A DNA stretch of 64,000 bases from Alphaproteobacteria bacterium (GTDB taxonomy: Bacteria; Pseudomonadota; Alphaproteobacteria; Reyranellales; Reyranellaceae). Below are positions 35,990 through 44,301 of the stretch, one piece after another. Below the pieces are notes generated by a model. It was given only the letters and a program-made list of their open reading frames with translations. It was not told the DNA's origin and did no database searches. The stretch lies in NCBI GenBank assembly GCA_019635875.1, contig JAHBYP010000005.1, positions 248,001 to 312,000 on the forward strand, read 5' to 3'. The position numbers were made by a program, and so were the translations under genes. Numbering within the stretch: the first letter of the stretch is position 1; every line of letters begins with the position of its first letter.

Positions 35990-36559
35990 TCAGCCCTCTT
36001 CGATCGATTTGAGCCAGGCCAGCATCTGCTCGACCTCGCGGTGGATGAATTTGTCGTCGCGCAAGGCGTTGGCCAGCGACGCCACGCCCTGGCTGCGGGC
36101 CAGCACATGCATCGCCAGCCGGTCGGCGTCGGCGGCGCGGCCCATCAGCGTGAACTGCCGGCGCAGCCAGGTGCGGAACAGCGTGAACAGCGCCTTCGCC
36201 TCGCCCTCGGCGGCATGGCCGAGCTTGGCCAGCTCGCCGCACAGCGTGCCCACCGGACAGCCGTAGCGTTTGATGTCGGCGCGGTTGGCGAGGAGGATAC
36301 GGATGAAGCTGGCGACGCGATCGGCCGGACGCTCGTCGGCGATCTCCCATTGCCGCAGCATCGCCCGGGTACCGGCGATGCGCCGCGCGATCACCGCGTC
36401 GAGGATCTCGTCCTTGGTCCTGAAGTGATAGTAGAAATTGCCGCGCGAGATCCGCACCGCGGCGGCGATGTCGGCGAACGAGGTGTGGTCGAAGCCGCGG
36501 CGGTAGAACAGCCCGTCGGCCGTCTCGACGATCCTTTCGCGTGTCGCGGCTTCGGCCAG
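35990..36559 (-). CDS. TetR family transcriptional regulator (CTG start)
   Basis: 189 residues. HTH: ATRERIVETADGLFYRRGFDHTSFADIAAAVRISRGNFYYHFRTKDEIL. The two nearby ATG triplets are in other frames. The only in-frame start with an AAGGAG ribosome site at 7-base spacing is CTG 36559, so a non-AUG start is inferred. It directly precedes yciI and tag on the same strand, and a palindrome lies 39 bp upstream, so an autoregulated repair operon is likely. Confidence 0.88.
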   Translation of the reverse strand: MAEAATRERIVETADGLFYRRGFDHTSFADIAAAVRISRGNFYYHFRTKDEILDAVIARRIAGTRAMLRQWEIADERPADRVASFIRILLANRADIKRYGCPVGTLCGELAKLGHAAEGEAKALFTLFRTWLRRQFTLMGRAADADRLAMHVLARSQGVASLANALRDDKFIHREVEQMLAWLKSIEEG

Positions 36560-36597
36560 GGGACTCTCCTTCGGCTCATGCGCCTGACGGAGCCATC

Positions 36598-36615
36598 CTA
36601 GGACAATCGTCCTAG
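36598..36615. promoter_or_regulatory. TetR operator candidate
   Basis: CTAGGAC-AATC-GTCCTAG, a perfect 7-bp inverted repeat between the divergent tetR and TPR-glycosyltransferase genes. The pattern resembles known TetR sites. Confidence 0.65.
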
Positions 36616-36676
36616 ACGGGTCAATCGGCGGAATTCCCGCTTGTTGGCCGGCGGTCGATATGGGACAGCACCCGAC

Positions 36677-38623
36677 ATGACGGAGTCCGCCGTACCGGAA
36701 TCGCTGGCCTCGCTGCTGCGCGAGGCCGTGGCGCATCATCGCCAGGGCGGCCTCGCCGAGGCGCTCGCCGGCTACGACGCGATCCTCGCCATCGACCCCG
36801 GCTTCTTCGACGCGCTGCATCTGAAGGGCGTGATCGCCGCCCAGCAGGGCCGCCACGACGAGGCGGTGGCGCTGATGCGCCGGGCGCTTGGCGTCAAACC
36901 CGATCATGCCGGCGCGCACGGCAATCTCGGCGGCCTGCTGCTGCGGCTGGGCCGGGCCGAGGAGGCGCTCGCCTGCTTCGACGCGCTGATCTCGCTGCAG
37001 CCCGACCACGCCGGCGCGCAGGGCGCGCGCGCCGCCGCGCTGCACATGCTGGGCCGGCTCGACCAGGCGGTGGCAGCCTGGGATCGCGTGCTGGCGCTCG
37101 ATTCCGGCGACGCCACGGCCTGGTACAACAGGGGCAACGCACTGCAGGCGCTGGGCCGGGCGAAGGAGGCACTCGCCAGCCACGACCGGGCGGTGGCGCT
37201 GCGCCCGGGCGACGTCGATGCGATCTACGGCCAGGGCAACGCGCTGCAGGCGCTGGGCCACTTCGCCGAGGCGCTGGCGCGCTACGATTCGGTGCTGGCG
37301 CTGAAAGACGACCACGCCGAGGCGCTGAGCAGCCGCGGCAACGCCCTGCGCGGGCTCGGGCGACTGGAAGAAGCGCTGGCCAGTCACGAGCGCTCGATCG
37401 CGCTGAAGCCGGACAACGCCGACGCCCAGTACAACCGCGGCGCCGTGCTGCGCGCCCTCGGCCGGCCCGAAGCGGCGCTGCGAAGCCACGACCGGGCGCT
37501 GGCGCTGCGGCCCGGCCATGCGCGCGCCCACGCCAGCCGCGGCAACGCGCTGCGTGATCTCGGGCGGCTCGACGAGGCGCTGGCGAGCTACGAGCGCGCG
37601 CTGGCGCTGCTGCCGGATCACGCCGACACCTGGAGCGATCGCGGCACGGCGCTGCAGGGCCTGCTGCGCCTCGAGGAGTCGCTCGCGAGCTACGAGCGCG
37701 CCATCGCGCTCCGCCCCGGGCATGTCGATGCCCACTGGAACCGCGCCACCGCGCTGCTGCTGGCCGGCGACTTCGCGCGCGGCTGGCGCGAGTTCGAGTG
37801 GCGCTGGCGCACGCAGACCACCGGCCGGCCGGGCTCGTGGCTCGGCGAGAGCTCGCTTGCCGGCCGCAGCATCCTGCTGCGCAGCGAGCAGGGCCTGGGC
37901 GACACCATCCAGTTTGCGCGCTTCGCGCCCGACGTGATGGCGCTGGGCGCCCGCGTGATCCTCTCGGTGCAGGCGCCGCTGCGCCGGCTGATGGCGAGCT
38001 TCGATCCCGAGATCGAGGTGGTCGCCACGTCGGGCACGGCGGCCGATCTCGACTGCCCGCTGATGAGCCTGCCGCTGGCCCTGGGCACGACGCTCGACAC
38101 CATCCCTGCCCCACCGCGCTATCTCGCTGCCGAGCCCGACCTGGTCGCGGCGTGGCGGGCGCGCCTGCCGTCGGACGCCAGGCGGCGCGTCGGGCTGGCG
38201 TGGAGCGGCAACCCCTCTCATCGCAACGACCGCAACCGCTCGCTGCCGCTTGCCGCGCTCGCGCCGCTGCTCGACCTCGATGCCCACTTCGTCTCGCTGC
38301 AGAAGGACGTGCCCGAGCGCGACGCCGCGACGCTGGCGCGGCTGAACCTGATGCGCGTCGACGACGAGCTGCGCGACTTCGCCGACACCGCCGGCCTGAT
38401 CGAGGCGCTCGACCTCGTGATCTCGGTCGACACCAGCGTGGCGCATCTCGCCGGGGCGCTCGGCAAGCCGGTATGGATCCTGCTGCCCTTCAGCCCCGAC
38501 TGGCGCTGGCTCACCGGGCGCGAGGACTCGCCGTGGTATCCCAGCGCGCGGCTGTTCCGGCAGACCACGCCGGGTGACTGGGCCGATGTCGTGCGCCGGC
38601 TCGGCGCGGCGCTGGCCAGCTGA
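36677..38623 (+). CDS. TPR-containing glycosyltransferase (GT41/GT9-like)
   Basis: 648 residues. About ten tetratricopeptide repeats, 34 residues each, run from residue 10 to about 370 (recurring A-x-x-x-x-x-x-A-L-A-x-x-P). The C-terminal ~270 form a glycosyltransferase fold: SILLRSEQGLGDTIQFARF, VILSVQAPLRRLMASF, RRVGLAWSGNPSHRNDRNRS, DLVISVDTSVAHLAGALGKPVWILLPF, ending with PWYPSARLFRQ. This is the common bacterial SPINDLY-like architecture. ATG 36677 chosen over TTG 36641. A target is not visible. Confidence 0.88.
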   Translation: MTESAVPESLASLLREAVAHHRQGGLAEALAGYDAILAIDPGFFDALHLKGVIAAQQGRHDEAVALMRRALGVKPDHAGAHGNLGGLLLRLGRAEEALACFDALISLQPDHAGAQGARAAALHMLGRLDQAVAAWDRVLALDSGDATAWYNRGNALQALGRAKEALASHDRAVALRPGDVDAIYGQGNALQALGHFAEALARYDSVLALKDDHAEALSSRGNALRGLGRLEEALASHERSIALKPDNADAQYNRGAVLRALGRPEAALRSHDRALALRPGHARAHASRGNALRDLGRLDEALASYERALALLPDHADTWSDRGTALQGLLRLEESLASYERAIALRPGHVDAHWNRATALLLAGDFARGWREFEWRWRTQTTGRPGSWLGESSLAGRSILLRSEQGLGDTIQFARFAPDVMALGARVILSVQAPLRRLMASFDPEIEVVATSGTAADLDCPLMSLPLALGTTLDTIPAPPRYLAAEPDLVAAWRARLPSDARRRVGLAWSGNPSHRNDRNRSLPLAALAPLLDLDAHFVSLQKDVPERDAATLARLNLMRVDDELRDFADTAGLIEALDLVISVDTSVAHLAGALGKPVWILLPFSPDWRWLTGREDSPWYPSARLFRQTTPGDWADVVRRLGAALAS

Positions 38624-38629
38624 TTCGCG

Positions 38630-38698
38630 CTGTCATCCCGAGCTCCGCGAGGGATCCAGGATGGCCGCATGGATCCCGCGCGGTGCTCGGGATGACAG
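38630..38698. repeat. Family A palindromic repeat, copy 10
   Basis: CTGTCATCCCGAG(CTCCGCG) left and GGTGCTCGGGATGACAG right; the inner arms have diverged. It lies between the TPR glycosyltransferase and a VOC gene (convergent). Confidence 0.8.
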
Positions 38699-38709
38699 CG
38701 TGGCTCGAT

Positions 38710-39120
38710 CTAGCCCTTGGGGATCGCCGCCGGGTCCATCCACATCGGTTCCCAGACATGGCCGTCGGGATCGGCGAAGCTGCGGTTGTACATGAAGCCG
38801 AGATCCTGCTTCGGGTTGATGTCGGCGGTGCCGCCATGCGCCGTGGCCGCATCGTTCATCGCGTCGACGGCGGCGCGGCTGTCGCACGACAGCGCGATCA
38901 TCACCTCGCTCGAGCCTGCCGTCGGGATCGGCCGCTGGGTGAAGGTGGCCCACTTGGCGTGCGTGAGCAGCATGACGTGGATGCTGCCCTCCTCGATCAC
39001 CATGCAGGCCGCCGTCTCGTCGGTGAAGTGCGGGTTGTTGACGAAGCCCAGCGCCTTGTAGAAGGCCATCGACTTCGGAAGGTCCTTCACCGGCAGGTTG
39101 ACGAAGATCATGCGCGCCAT
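38710..39120 (-). CDS. VOC family protein (glyoxalase/bleomycin-resistance type)
   Basis: 136 residues. MARMIFVNLPVKDLPKSMAFYKALGF and NRSFADPDGHVWEPMWMDP are the usual ends of a single-domain VOC protein of the PhnB/YaeR-like group that normally dimerises. Divergent from an ArsR-type gene, with a palindrome between. Function unproven. Confidence 0.85.
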   Translation of the reverse strand: MARMIFVNLPVKDLPKSMAFYKALGFVNNPHFTDETAACMVIEEGSIHVMLLTHAKWATFTQRPIPTAGSSEVMIALSCDSRAAVDAMNDAATAHGGTADINPKQDLGFMYNRSFADPDGHVWEPMWMDPAAIPKG

Positions 39121-39138
39121 GCTGTGCTCCTCTAACAG

Positions 39139-39154
39139 TTAGGTATTGACCTAA
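39139..39154. promoter_or_regulatory. Candidate ArsR operator
   Basis: TTAGGT-ATTG-ACCTAA, a 6-bp inverted repeat in the 49-bp gap between the divergent VOC and ArsR genes. Position and symmetry fit control of both genes by the ArsR protein. Confidence 0.5.
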
Positions 39155-39169
39155 GTATTGTGCGGGCCT

Positions 39170-39508
39170 ATGTCAAGGCTCATGGACGACGTCTTTCGTG
39201 CCCTGGCCGATCCCACCCGCCGCCGCGTGGTCGAGGCGCTCTGCCAGCGCCCGGCCTCGGTCAGCGAGCTGGCGCGGCCCTTCCGGATGGCCCTGCCCTC
39301 CTTCCTCGAGCACCTCAAGGTGCTGGAGGGCTGCGGCCTGGTGTCATCGACCAAGACCGGTCGCGTGCGCACGTACCGATTGGCACCCGGCCGGCTGCGC
39401 CAGGCCGAGGACTGGCTCGCGACGCAGCGCCGCGTCTGGGAGCAGCGGCTCGACCAGCTCGACGCGTATCTGATGAAGCTGAAGGCATCGCAACAGGAGA
39501 GCGAGTGA
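39170..39508 (+). CDS. ArsR family transcriptional regulator
   Basis: 112 residues. MDDVFRALADPTRRRVVEALCQRPASVSELARPFRMALPSFLEHLKVLEGCGLV is the winged helix without the metal cysteines (the usual ELCVCDL is absent). It is typical of regulators paired with SRPBCC genes. ATG 39170 or 39182 are both possible. The stop overlaps the SRPBCC start (TGATG). Confidence 0.9.
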   Translation: MSRLMDDVFRALADPTRRRVVEALCQRPASVSELARPFRMALPSFLEHLKVLEGCGLVSSTKTGRVRTYRLAPGRLRQAEDWLATQRRVWEQRLDQLDAYLMKLKASQQESE

Positions 39509-39987
39509 TGAGCGTGTTCAAGATCGACCCGAAGCTCGACCTGCGCCTCGAGCGCGTGATCGACGTCAAGCCCGAGCTGGTGTGGGCCTGCTGGACGATG
39601 CCCGAGCACATCGTGAAGTGGTTCACGCCGGCGCCGTGGCGCACCAAGTCGGTCGACATCGAGCTGCACCCCGGCGGCCGCTTCAACAGCGTGATGCTCT
39701 CGCCCGAGGGAGAGGAGTTCCCGAATTTCGGCTGCGTGCTGGAGGTTGTGCCGATCAGCCGCCTGGTCTTCACCGACACGCTGCTCGAAGGCTTCCGCCC
39801 TTCCGGCAAGCCGTTCTTCAGTGCCGTCGTCGAAATCGCGCCCGATGGCGCCGGCACCCGCTACATCGCCACCGCGATCCACGGCAACGACGAGACGCGC
39901 AAGCAGCACGAGGAGATGGGCTTCCACAGCGGCTGGAGCGCGGCGCTCGATCAGCTCGTGGCGCTGGCCAAGACGCTGTCGCATTGA
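39508..39987 (+). CDS. SRPBCC family protein (AHSA1-like)
   Basis: 159 residues of a START/Bet v1-like domain. LRLERVIDVKPELVWACWTMPEHIVKWFTPAPWRTKSVDIELHPGGRF and the last helix HSGWSAALDQLVALAKTL are typical of AHSA1/YndB-type proteins. It is co-translated with ArsR, a common paired arrangement. Confidence 0.9.
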   Translation: MSVFKIDPKLDLRLERVIDVKPELVWACWTMPEHIVKWFTPAPWRTKSVDIELHPGGRFNSVMLSPEGEEFPNFGCVLEVVPISRLVFTDTLLEGFRPSGKPFFSAVVEIAPDGAGTRYIATAIHGNDETRKQHEEMGFHSGWSAALDQLVALAKTLSH

Positions 39988-39994
39988 GGCGGCG

Positions 39995-40681
39995 CTACGC
40001 CACCAGGCTGGCATGGGCGACCGCCAGGCGCCGCACGCGATTGGCCTCGGCATAGGCGCCGACGGCGGCCAGGCCGGGCGGGCCTTCGTGATCGGGCGAG
40101 GGCCGGCAGGCGACGCTGATCGCCGGCAGCACATCGCAGCGCAGATCGCAGCCATCGGCGATCCAGCGCTCGATCCACACCTCGGTGTCGGCCGGTGGGC
40201 CGCCATGGGGCAGGAAGTGGCGCAGCGCGCGGCCGACCGATTTGCGCCAGCGCGACAGCTCGGGCGGCACCGAGGGCTGCTCGACGGGCGGCGGGGCCGG
40301 CGGCGGCGTCGGTGCGGGCGCCACCTCGGCCACCGGCTCGGGCGGCAAAGACGGATCGCGCGGATAGCGCCGCCGCGCGCGCTTGCCGACGCGGTGATGC
40401 CGGTGCCAGTCGACGATGGCGATGTACTCGCAGCCCTCGGCCTCGTAGCGCCGCAGCAGCCCTTTCGCCAGCAGCTCCTCGATCAGCGCGCGCAGGGCGG
40501 CATCGTCGATCGAATCGCCGGGAAACACCCGCAGGCGGATGCTGCACGGGCGCAGCGGCTGCACGCCGTGATCGTCGGCGAAATTGCCCAGACCCAGCAG
40601 CAGCAGGCGGGCCATCGGCGAACACTTGATGACGTCCTCGCGGGTCCAGAAATCGGAGCAAAGAACACGGTCGCGGGCCAT
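39995..40681 (-). CDS. Phage replication-type DNA-binding protein (orphan)
   Basis: 228 residues. N-terminus ARDRVLCSDFWTREDVIKCSPMARLLLLGLGNFADDHGVQPL with RRYEAEGCEYIAIVDWHRHHRVGKRARRRYP strongly resembles the winged-helix N-terminal domain of phage replisome-organiser or DnaT-like proteins (IKPEFW..E-x-V..LSPLARLLFIGLW..AD..G). A Pro-rich linker follows. No other phage gene lies nearby, so this looks like a domesticated or stranded copy. Confidence 0.65.
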   Translation of the reverse strand: MARDRVLCSDFWTREDVIKCSPMARLLLLGLGNFADDHGVQPLRPCSIRLRVFPGDSIDDAALRALIEELLAKGLLRRYEAEGCEYIAIVDWHRHHRVGKRARRRYPRDPSLPPEPVAEVAPAPTPPPAPPPVEQPSVPPELSRWRKSVGRALRHFLPHGGPPADTEVWIERWIADGCDLRCDVLPAISVACRPSPDHEGPPGLAAVGAYAEANRVRRLAVAHASLVA

Positions 40682-40817
40682 AGGCGGACTCCAGTGGTGA
40701 CTGCAGCCGGTGTAACCCCGGAAGCCACGGACTCCTATTTCCACCCCTACGCGTGTCGAGATTCGCCGTAGAGCGCTGACGGACAAGGATCTTCCCGCCC
40801 GCTTACGCTGTCGAATT

Positions 40818-40940
40818 TCCCTTCCCGCGGAGGGGGAAGGTGCCCGAAGGGCGGAAGGGGGATGCCTCAACGAATCCGGTGTCCGTCTTCGACATTCCCC
40901 TTCCGGCGCTGCGCGCCACCTTCCCCCTCCGGGGAAAGGG
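40818..40940. repeat. Family B repeat, copy 3
   Basis: CCCTTCCC-based hairpin with GGGGGATGCCTCAACGAA and a TCCGTCTTCGACATTCCCC middle shared with copy 5, ending CCTTCCCCCTCCGGGG. It fills most of the 387-bp gap between the phage-type gene and the Phd/VapC pair; no gene was seen there. Confidence 0.8.
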
Positions 40941-41030
40941 ATCTCAACGGCGCTCCGAGGGGCCGAATCGGCGCGATTCGGTGACCCTCAGGGAAAAGTC
41001 GCATTGCCATTGAAAATATTGATGTTACTA

Positions 41031-41054
41031 TGGACTAAGCTGACTGGACTAAGC
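41031..41054. promoter_or_regulatory. Direct repeat TGGACTAAGC upstream of the Phd/VapC pair
   Basis: TGGACTAAGC occurs at 41031-41040 and 41045-41054, 14 bp apart, ending 14 bases before the antitoxin start. An AT-rich stretch (TGAAAATATTGATGTTACTA) lies just before and could hold the promoter. Likely operator of the TA pair. Confidence 0.45.
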
Positions 41055-41068
41055 CCGAGACGTTCACC

Positions 41069-41284
41069 ATGCGTATCGTCAACATGCACGACGCCAAGTC
41101 GCAGCTCTCGCGGCTGGTCGAGCAGGCCGCCAACGGCGCCCCCTTCATCATCGCGCGGGCCGGCAAGCCGCTGGTCAAGGTCGTGCCGCTGAGCGCCGAC
41201 GACACCGGCGGCCGGCGCCGGCTGGGCTTCCTCGCCGGCGAGATCGCCGTGCCCGACGATTTCGACCGCATGGGTGGGGCATGA
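41069..41284 (+). CDS. Phd/YefM family antitoxin
   Basis: 71 residues. MRIVNMHDAKSQLSRLVEQAANGAPFIIARAGKPLVKVVPL is the Phd/YefM DNA-binding domain, followed by a short C-terminal tail that would bind the toxin. Four-base overlap (ATGA) with the PIN toxin. Antitoxin and autorepressor by family role. Confidence 0.92.
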   Translation: MRIVNMHDAKSQLSRLVEQAANGAPFIIARAGKPLVKVVPLSADDTGGRRRLGFLAGEIAVPDDFDRMGGA

Positions 41285-41667
41285 AGCTGCTGGTCGACAC
41301 CCACCTCCTGCTGCGCGCGGCGGGCGAGCCGCAGAAGCTCTCCCCCGCCGCCCGCCGCCTGCTCGACGACACCGCCAACGAGCTGTGGTTCAGCGCCGCC
41401 AGCCTGTGGGAGGTGGCGGTCCGGCAGGCGGCGGGCCGCGCCGACCTGCGGGTCGAGCCGCGCCGCCTGCGGCGCGAGCTGATCGCCCATGGCTGGCAGG
41501 AGCTGGCGATCACCAGCGAGCACGCCGCGGCGGCCGGCGACCTGCCGCCGACCCTGAAGGACCCCTTCGACCGCATGCTGCTGGCCCAGGCCGCCGCCGA
41601 GGGCCTGATGCTGGTGACCATGGACCCGGCGGTGGCCCGGCAATCGGGCCGGGTGCGACAGGTGTAG
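41281..41667 (+). CDS. PIN-domain (VapC-type) toxin
   Basis: 128 residues. MKLLVDTHLLLRAAGEP has the first Asp, NELWFSAASLWEVAVRQ the Glu, TLKDPFDRMLLAQA the Asp pair and LVTMDP the last. Likely Mg-dependent RNase that acts on tRNA or rRNA. Directly translated from the overlapping antitoxin. Confidence 0.92.
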   Translation: MKLLVDTHLLLRAAGEPQKLSPAARRLLDDTANELWFSAASLWEVAVRQAAGRADLRVEPRRLRRELIAHGWQELAITSEHAAAAGDLPPTLKDPFDRMLLAQAAAEGLMLVTMDPAVARQSGRVRQV

Positions 41668-41759
41668 AGCATCAAGCGTCAAAACGAACTCAGCCGTCTT
41701 CCTGGGAGCGCCGGCGTCCCCAAAGACGCGTGATTCCGCATTGTCGTTTCCAGGGGCTG

Positions 41760-41790
41760 CCTGGATCCCTCGCCGCGCTCGGGATGACAG
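41760..41790. repeat. Family A half-copy (right arm only)
   Basis: CTGGATCCCTCGCCGCGCTCGGGATGACAG without a matching left arm. Family C left-arm sequence (CTGGGAGCGCCGGCGTCCCC) lies just before at 41702, so this is a mixed remnant of two repeat types. Confidence 0.6.
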
Positions 41791-41804
41791 AGTCAATTTG
41801 CCGC

Positions 41805-42278
41805 TCAGGCGAAGCGCGCCTTCACCTCCTCGCTCAGGCGCCGCACGATGGCGGTCGCCTTGTGGATGTCCGACTCGCCGAGCGCCGCGCCCAGGCTCGA
41901 GGCGATCGCCAGCAGCCGGGCGCTCTGCGCGCGGTACTGCGCCTCTCCCCTGGCGGTGAGCCGCACCAGCTTCGAGCGGCGGTGCTTCGGATTGTCGACG
42001 AAGCGCACCAGGCCCTGGGCGGCCAGCTCGTCGGCCAGGCGCTGCATGCGCTGTCGGCTGGTGGGCCGCATCTCGGCGATCTGCGGCACGGTCAGCGGGC
42101 CGAGCAGCGCCAGGCTGCGCATGAAGCCGAAGGCGCCGCCGCCCCAGCTGGTGATCAGCCCGGTCTTCTGGCCCAGCGCCCGGATCTTGAAGAAGCACTG
42201 CGCCACCTCGAGCATCAGCTCGGTGACCGCCTCGGCCTTGCCGCCGCCCTTGCGGGCCTTGTCCCGTGTGGTTGCCAT
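41805..42278 (-). CDS. MarR family transcriptional regulator
   Basis: 157 residues. The winged helix is FMRSLALLGPLTVPQIAEMRPTSRQRMQRLADELAAQGLVRFVDNPKHRRSKLVRLTARGEAQY. The ATG at 42278 follows GAGGTGGGC. Divergent from an isoprenylcysteine methyltransferase-like gene with a palindrome between. Confidence 0.88.
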   Translation of the reverse strand: MATTRDKARKGGGKAEAVTELMLEVAQCFFKIRALGQKTGLITSWGGGAFGFMRSLALLGPLTVPQIAEMRPTSRQRMQRLADELAAQGLVRFVDNPKHRRSKLVRLTARGEAQYRAQSARLLAIASSLGAALGESDIHKATAIVRRLSEEVKARFA

Positions 42279-42294
42279 GCCCACCTCTTTGCCA

Positions 42295-42313
42295 TTGACA
42301 CCCTGGTTGTCAA
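42295..42313. promoter_or_regulatory. Candidate MarR operator
   Basis: TTGACA-CCCTGGT-TGTCAA inverted repeat 16 bp upstream of the MarR start. Its halves resemble a -35 element too, so the site may overlap the promoter. Confidence 0.45.
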
Positions 42314-42358
42314 CTTCCACGTTCGACATCATGGTTGCCAGTCATCGGGAGGACACGC

Positions 42359-42865
42359 ATGAACGCCATCACCGTTGCGAACCCCGGCGACGATCAGACC
42401 GCCGGCGCCATCGTGCGGCCGCCGCTGCTGTTTCTCGCCGCGCTGCTGCTGGGTTTCGGGCTGGATCACCTGCTGCGCCTGCCCTTCCCGATCGGGCGCG
42501 ACGGCTGGCTGCACTGGGCGAGCGCCGCCAACGCCTTGTGCCTGATCGCGGCCGGCGTCGCGATCTTCGCCGCCGGCATCCGCAACTTCGCGCGCGCCGC
42601 GACGCCGGTGCAGGGCACGCGGCCAACGCGGGTGCTGGTGACGTCGGGCATCCACGGCTTCAGCCGCAACCCGATCTATCTCGGCATGTTCCTGGTCTAT
42701 GTCGGCATCGGGCTGATGGTTCGCAGCCCGTGGATCGTGATGCTGACCGTGCCGCTGGCGATCACCATGCAGCTGGGCGTCATCGCCCGCGAGGAGGCCT
42801 ATCTCGAGCGCCGCTTCGGCCAGGCCTGGCGCGACTATCGCGCGCGCGTCGGCCGCTGGCTGTAG
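42359..42865 (+). CDS. Isoprenylcysteine carboxyl methyltransferase family protein
   Basis: 168 residues, four or five membrane helices. The C-terminal signature is present: VTSGIHGFSRNPIYLGMFLVYVGIGLM with GVIAREEAYLERRFGQAWRDYRARVGRWL (the E-E..F..YR motif of ICMT/PEMT proteins). It would methylate a lipid or small thiol using SAM; bacterial members are poorly defined. GGGAGGACAC precedes the ATG. Confidence 0.9.
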   Translation: MNAITVANPGDDQTAGAIVRPPLLFLAALLLGFGLDHLLRLPFPIGRDGWLHWASAANALCLIAAGVAIFAAGIRNFARAATPVQGTRPTRVLVTSGIHGFSRNPIYLGMFLVYVGIGLMVRSPWIVMLTVPLAITMQLGVIAREEAYLERRFGQAWRDYRARVGRWL

Positions 42866-42879
42866 CGCGCGGACTTCCG

Positions 42880-43012
42880 CCCCCTCTCCCCGCTTGCGGG
42901 GAGAGGGTTGGGGTGAGGGGTTGAAGCAGGTGACGCACCGCTGTCCGTGCGCAACTTGAATGAGCCCCTCACCCCGACCCTCTCCCCGCTCGCGGGGAGA
43001 GGGAGTGAGAGC
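42880..43012. repeat. Family B repeat, copy 4
   Basis: Same arrangement as copy 1: a CCCCTCTCCCCGC hairpin, GTGAGGGG, a ~45-bp middle (GTGACGCACC...GCAACTTGAAT) and CCCCTCACCCCGACCC with a second hairpin. It lies between the ICMT-like gene and the P450 gene. Confidence 0.85.
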
Positions 43013-43081
43013 TTGACAACCGGCGCTTCGACGCCACGTGCAGGGGCGCCGTCCCGGTCGGGCCGGGAGCAGGAGCAAGCC

Positions 43082-44299
43082 ATGGCGCAGGCGCGCGCGT
43101 TCGACATCCTGTCGCCGGCCTTCCACGCCGATCCCTTCCCGACCACCGAGCGCATGCGCGCCGCGGGCGCCGTCGTGCGCCTGAAGGTGCCGATCATCGG
43201 CAATGCCTGGCTCGCCACCACGCACGAGGCCTGCACCGCGCTGCTGAAGGACCACGCCGCCTTCGCGCGCGATCCGGCCAATGCCGGCAGCCGCACGCAG
43301 GCGCGCATCCTCGCCGTGCTGCCGCGCACCATCGGCCTGCTGGCGATGAACATGCTGGGCCACGACGATCCCGAGCACCGCCGCCTGCGCAGCCTGGTCG
43401 ACACCGCATTCCAGCGCCACAGCATCGAGGCCATGAGGCCGATGATCGCGCGCATCGCCGATGGCCTGCTCGACCGGCTCGAGGGTCGGGCCGAGGCCGA
43501 CCTGATGGCCGAGTTCTGCCGCGACCTGCCGCTGTCGGTGATCTGCGCCATGCTCGGCCTGCCCGAGCGCGACCAGGCGCGCTTCCGCAACTGGCTGGGC
43601 GGGCTGAAGGACACCGCCGACATCTGGGCGGTGATCCGCGCCATCCCCGGCGTGCTGCGCGTCGTGCGCGATCTGCGCCGCATCGCGCGGCCGGGCGGCG
43701 GCGCGCTGCCCGACGGCCTGATCGCCGCCCTGCGCGACGCCGAGGCCGACGGCCAGCGGCTGAGCGAGGACGAGCTGGTGTCGATGATCTTCCTGCTGTT
43801 CGGCGCCGGGCAGGAGACCACGACGCACCTGATCGCCGGCGGACTGCACGCGCTGCTGACGCACGACGAGCAGCGCCGAAGGCTGCGCGACGAGCCGGGC
43901 CTGATGGCAGGCTGCGTCGAGGAATGCCTGCGCTTCGTCTCGCCGGTGCAGATGACCAAGCCGCGCTTCGCCGTGCGCGACATGGACTGGCAGGGCCTGC
44001 CGTTCCGCCGCGGCGAGATGTTCACGGCCTTCCTGGCCGCGGCCAATGGCGATCCCGCGCGCTTCGCCGAGCCGCGGCGCTTCGACATCGCGCGCCAGCC
44101 CAATCCGCACCTCGCCTTCGGCACCGGGGTGCATTTCTGCCTCGGCCTGCAGCTCGCCCGCGCCGAGGCGGCGATCGCCTTCGAGCGCATCCTCGCGCGC
44201 TTTCCCGACATCAGGCTCGACGAGCGGGCCGAGATCGTCTGGCACCGCCGCGTCGGCATCCGCGCGCTGGCGCGATTGCCGGTGCGGCTCGCCGCCTGA
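43082..44299 (+). CDS. Cytochrome P450
   Basis: 405 residues. I-helix LLFGAGQETTTHL (acid-alcohol pair replaced by Glu-Thr), K-helix EECLRF (ExxR), and the haem-ligand loop HLAFGTGVHFCLGLQLARAE with axial Cys. Class I bacterial type, requiring a separate ferredoxin not found nearby. ATG 43082 follows GGGAGCAGG. The substrate cannot be told. Confidence 0.95.
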   Translation: MAQARAFDILSPAFHADPFPTTERMRAAGAVVRLKVPIIGNAWLATTHEACTALLKDHAAFARDPANAGSRTQARILAVLPRTIGLLAMNMLGHDDPEHRRLRSLVDTAFQRHSIEAMRPMIARIADGLLDRLEGRAEADLMAEFCRDLPLSVICAMLGLPERDQARFRNWLGGLKDTADIWAVIRAIPGVLRVVRDLRRIARPGGGALPDGLIAALRDAEADGQRLSEDELVSMIFLLFGAGQETTTHLIAGGLHALLTHDEQRRRLRDEPGLMAGCVEECLRFVSPVQMTKPRFAVRDMDWQGLPFRRGEMFTAFLAAANGDPARFAEPRRFDIARQPNPHLAFGTGVHFCLGLQLARAEAAIAFERILARFPDIRLDERAEIVWHRRVGIRALARLPVRLAA

Positions 44300-44301
44300 G
44301 C

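Noticed and set aside
36700..37740. Regularly spaced repeats near 100-bp period, considered as a tandem or CRISPR-like array
   Set aside because: The period is 102 bp (34 codons) and the translation is TPR. It is a coding repeat.
35990..38446. 818-codon minus-strand open frame upstream of tetR
   Set aside because: The upstream part is antisense to TPR repeats and merely mirrors their periodicity.
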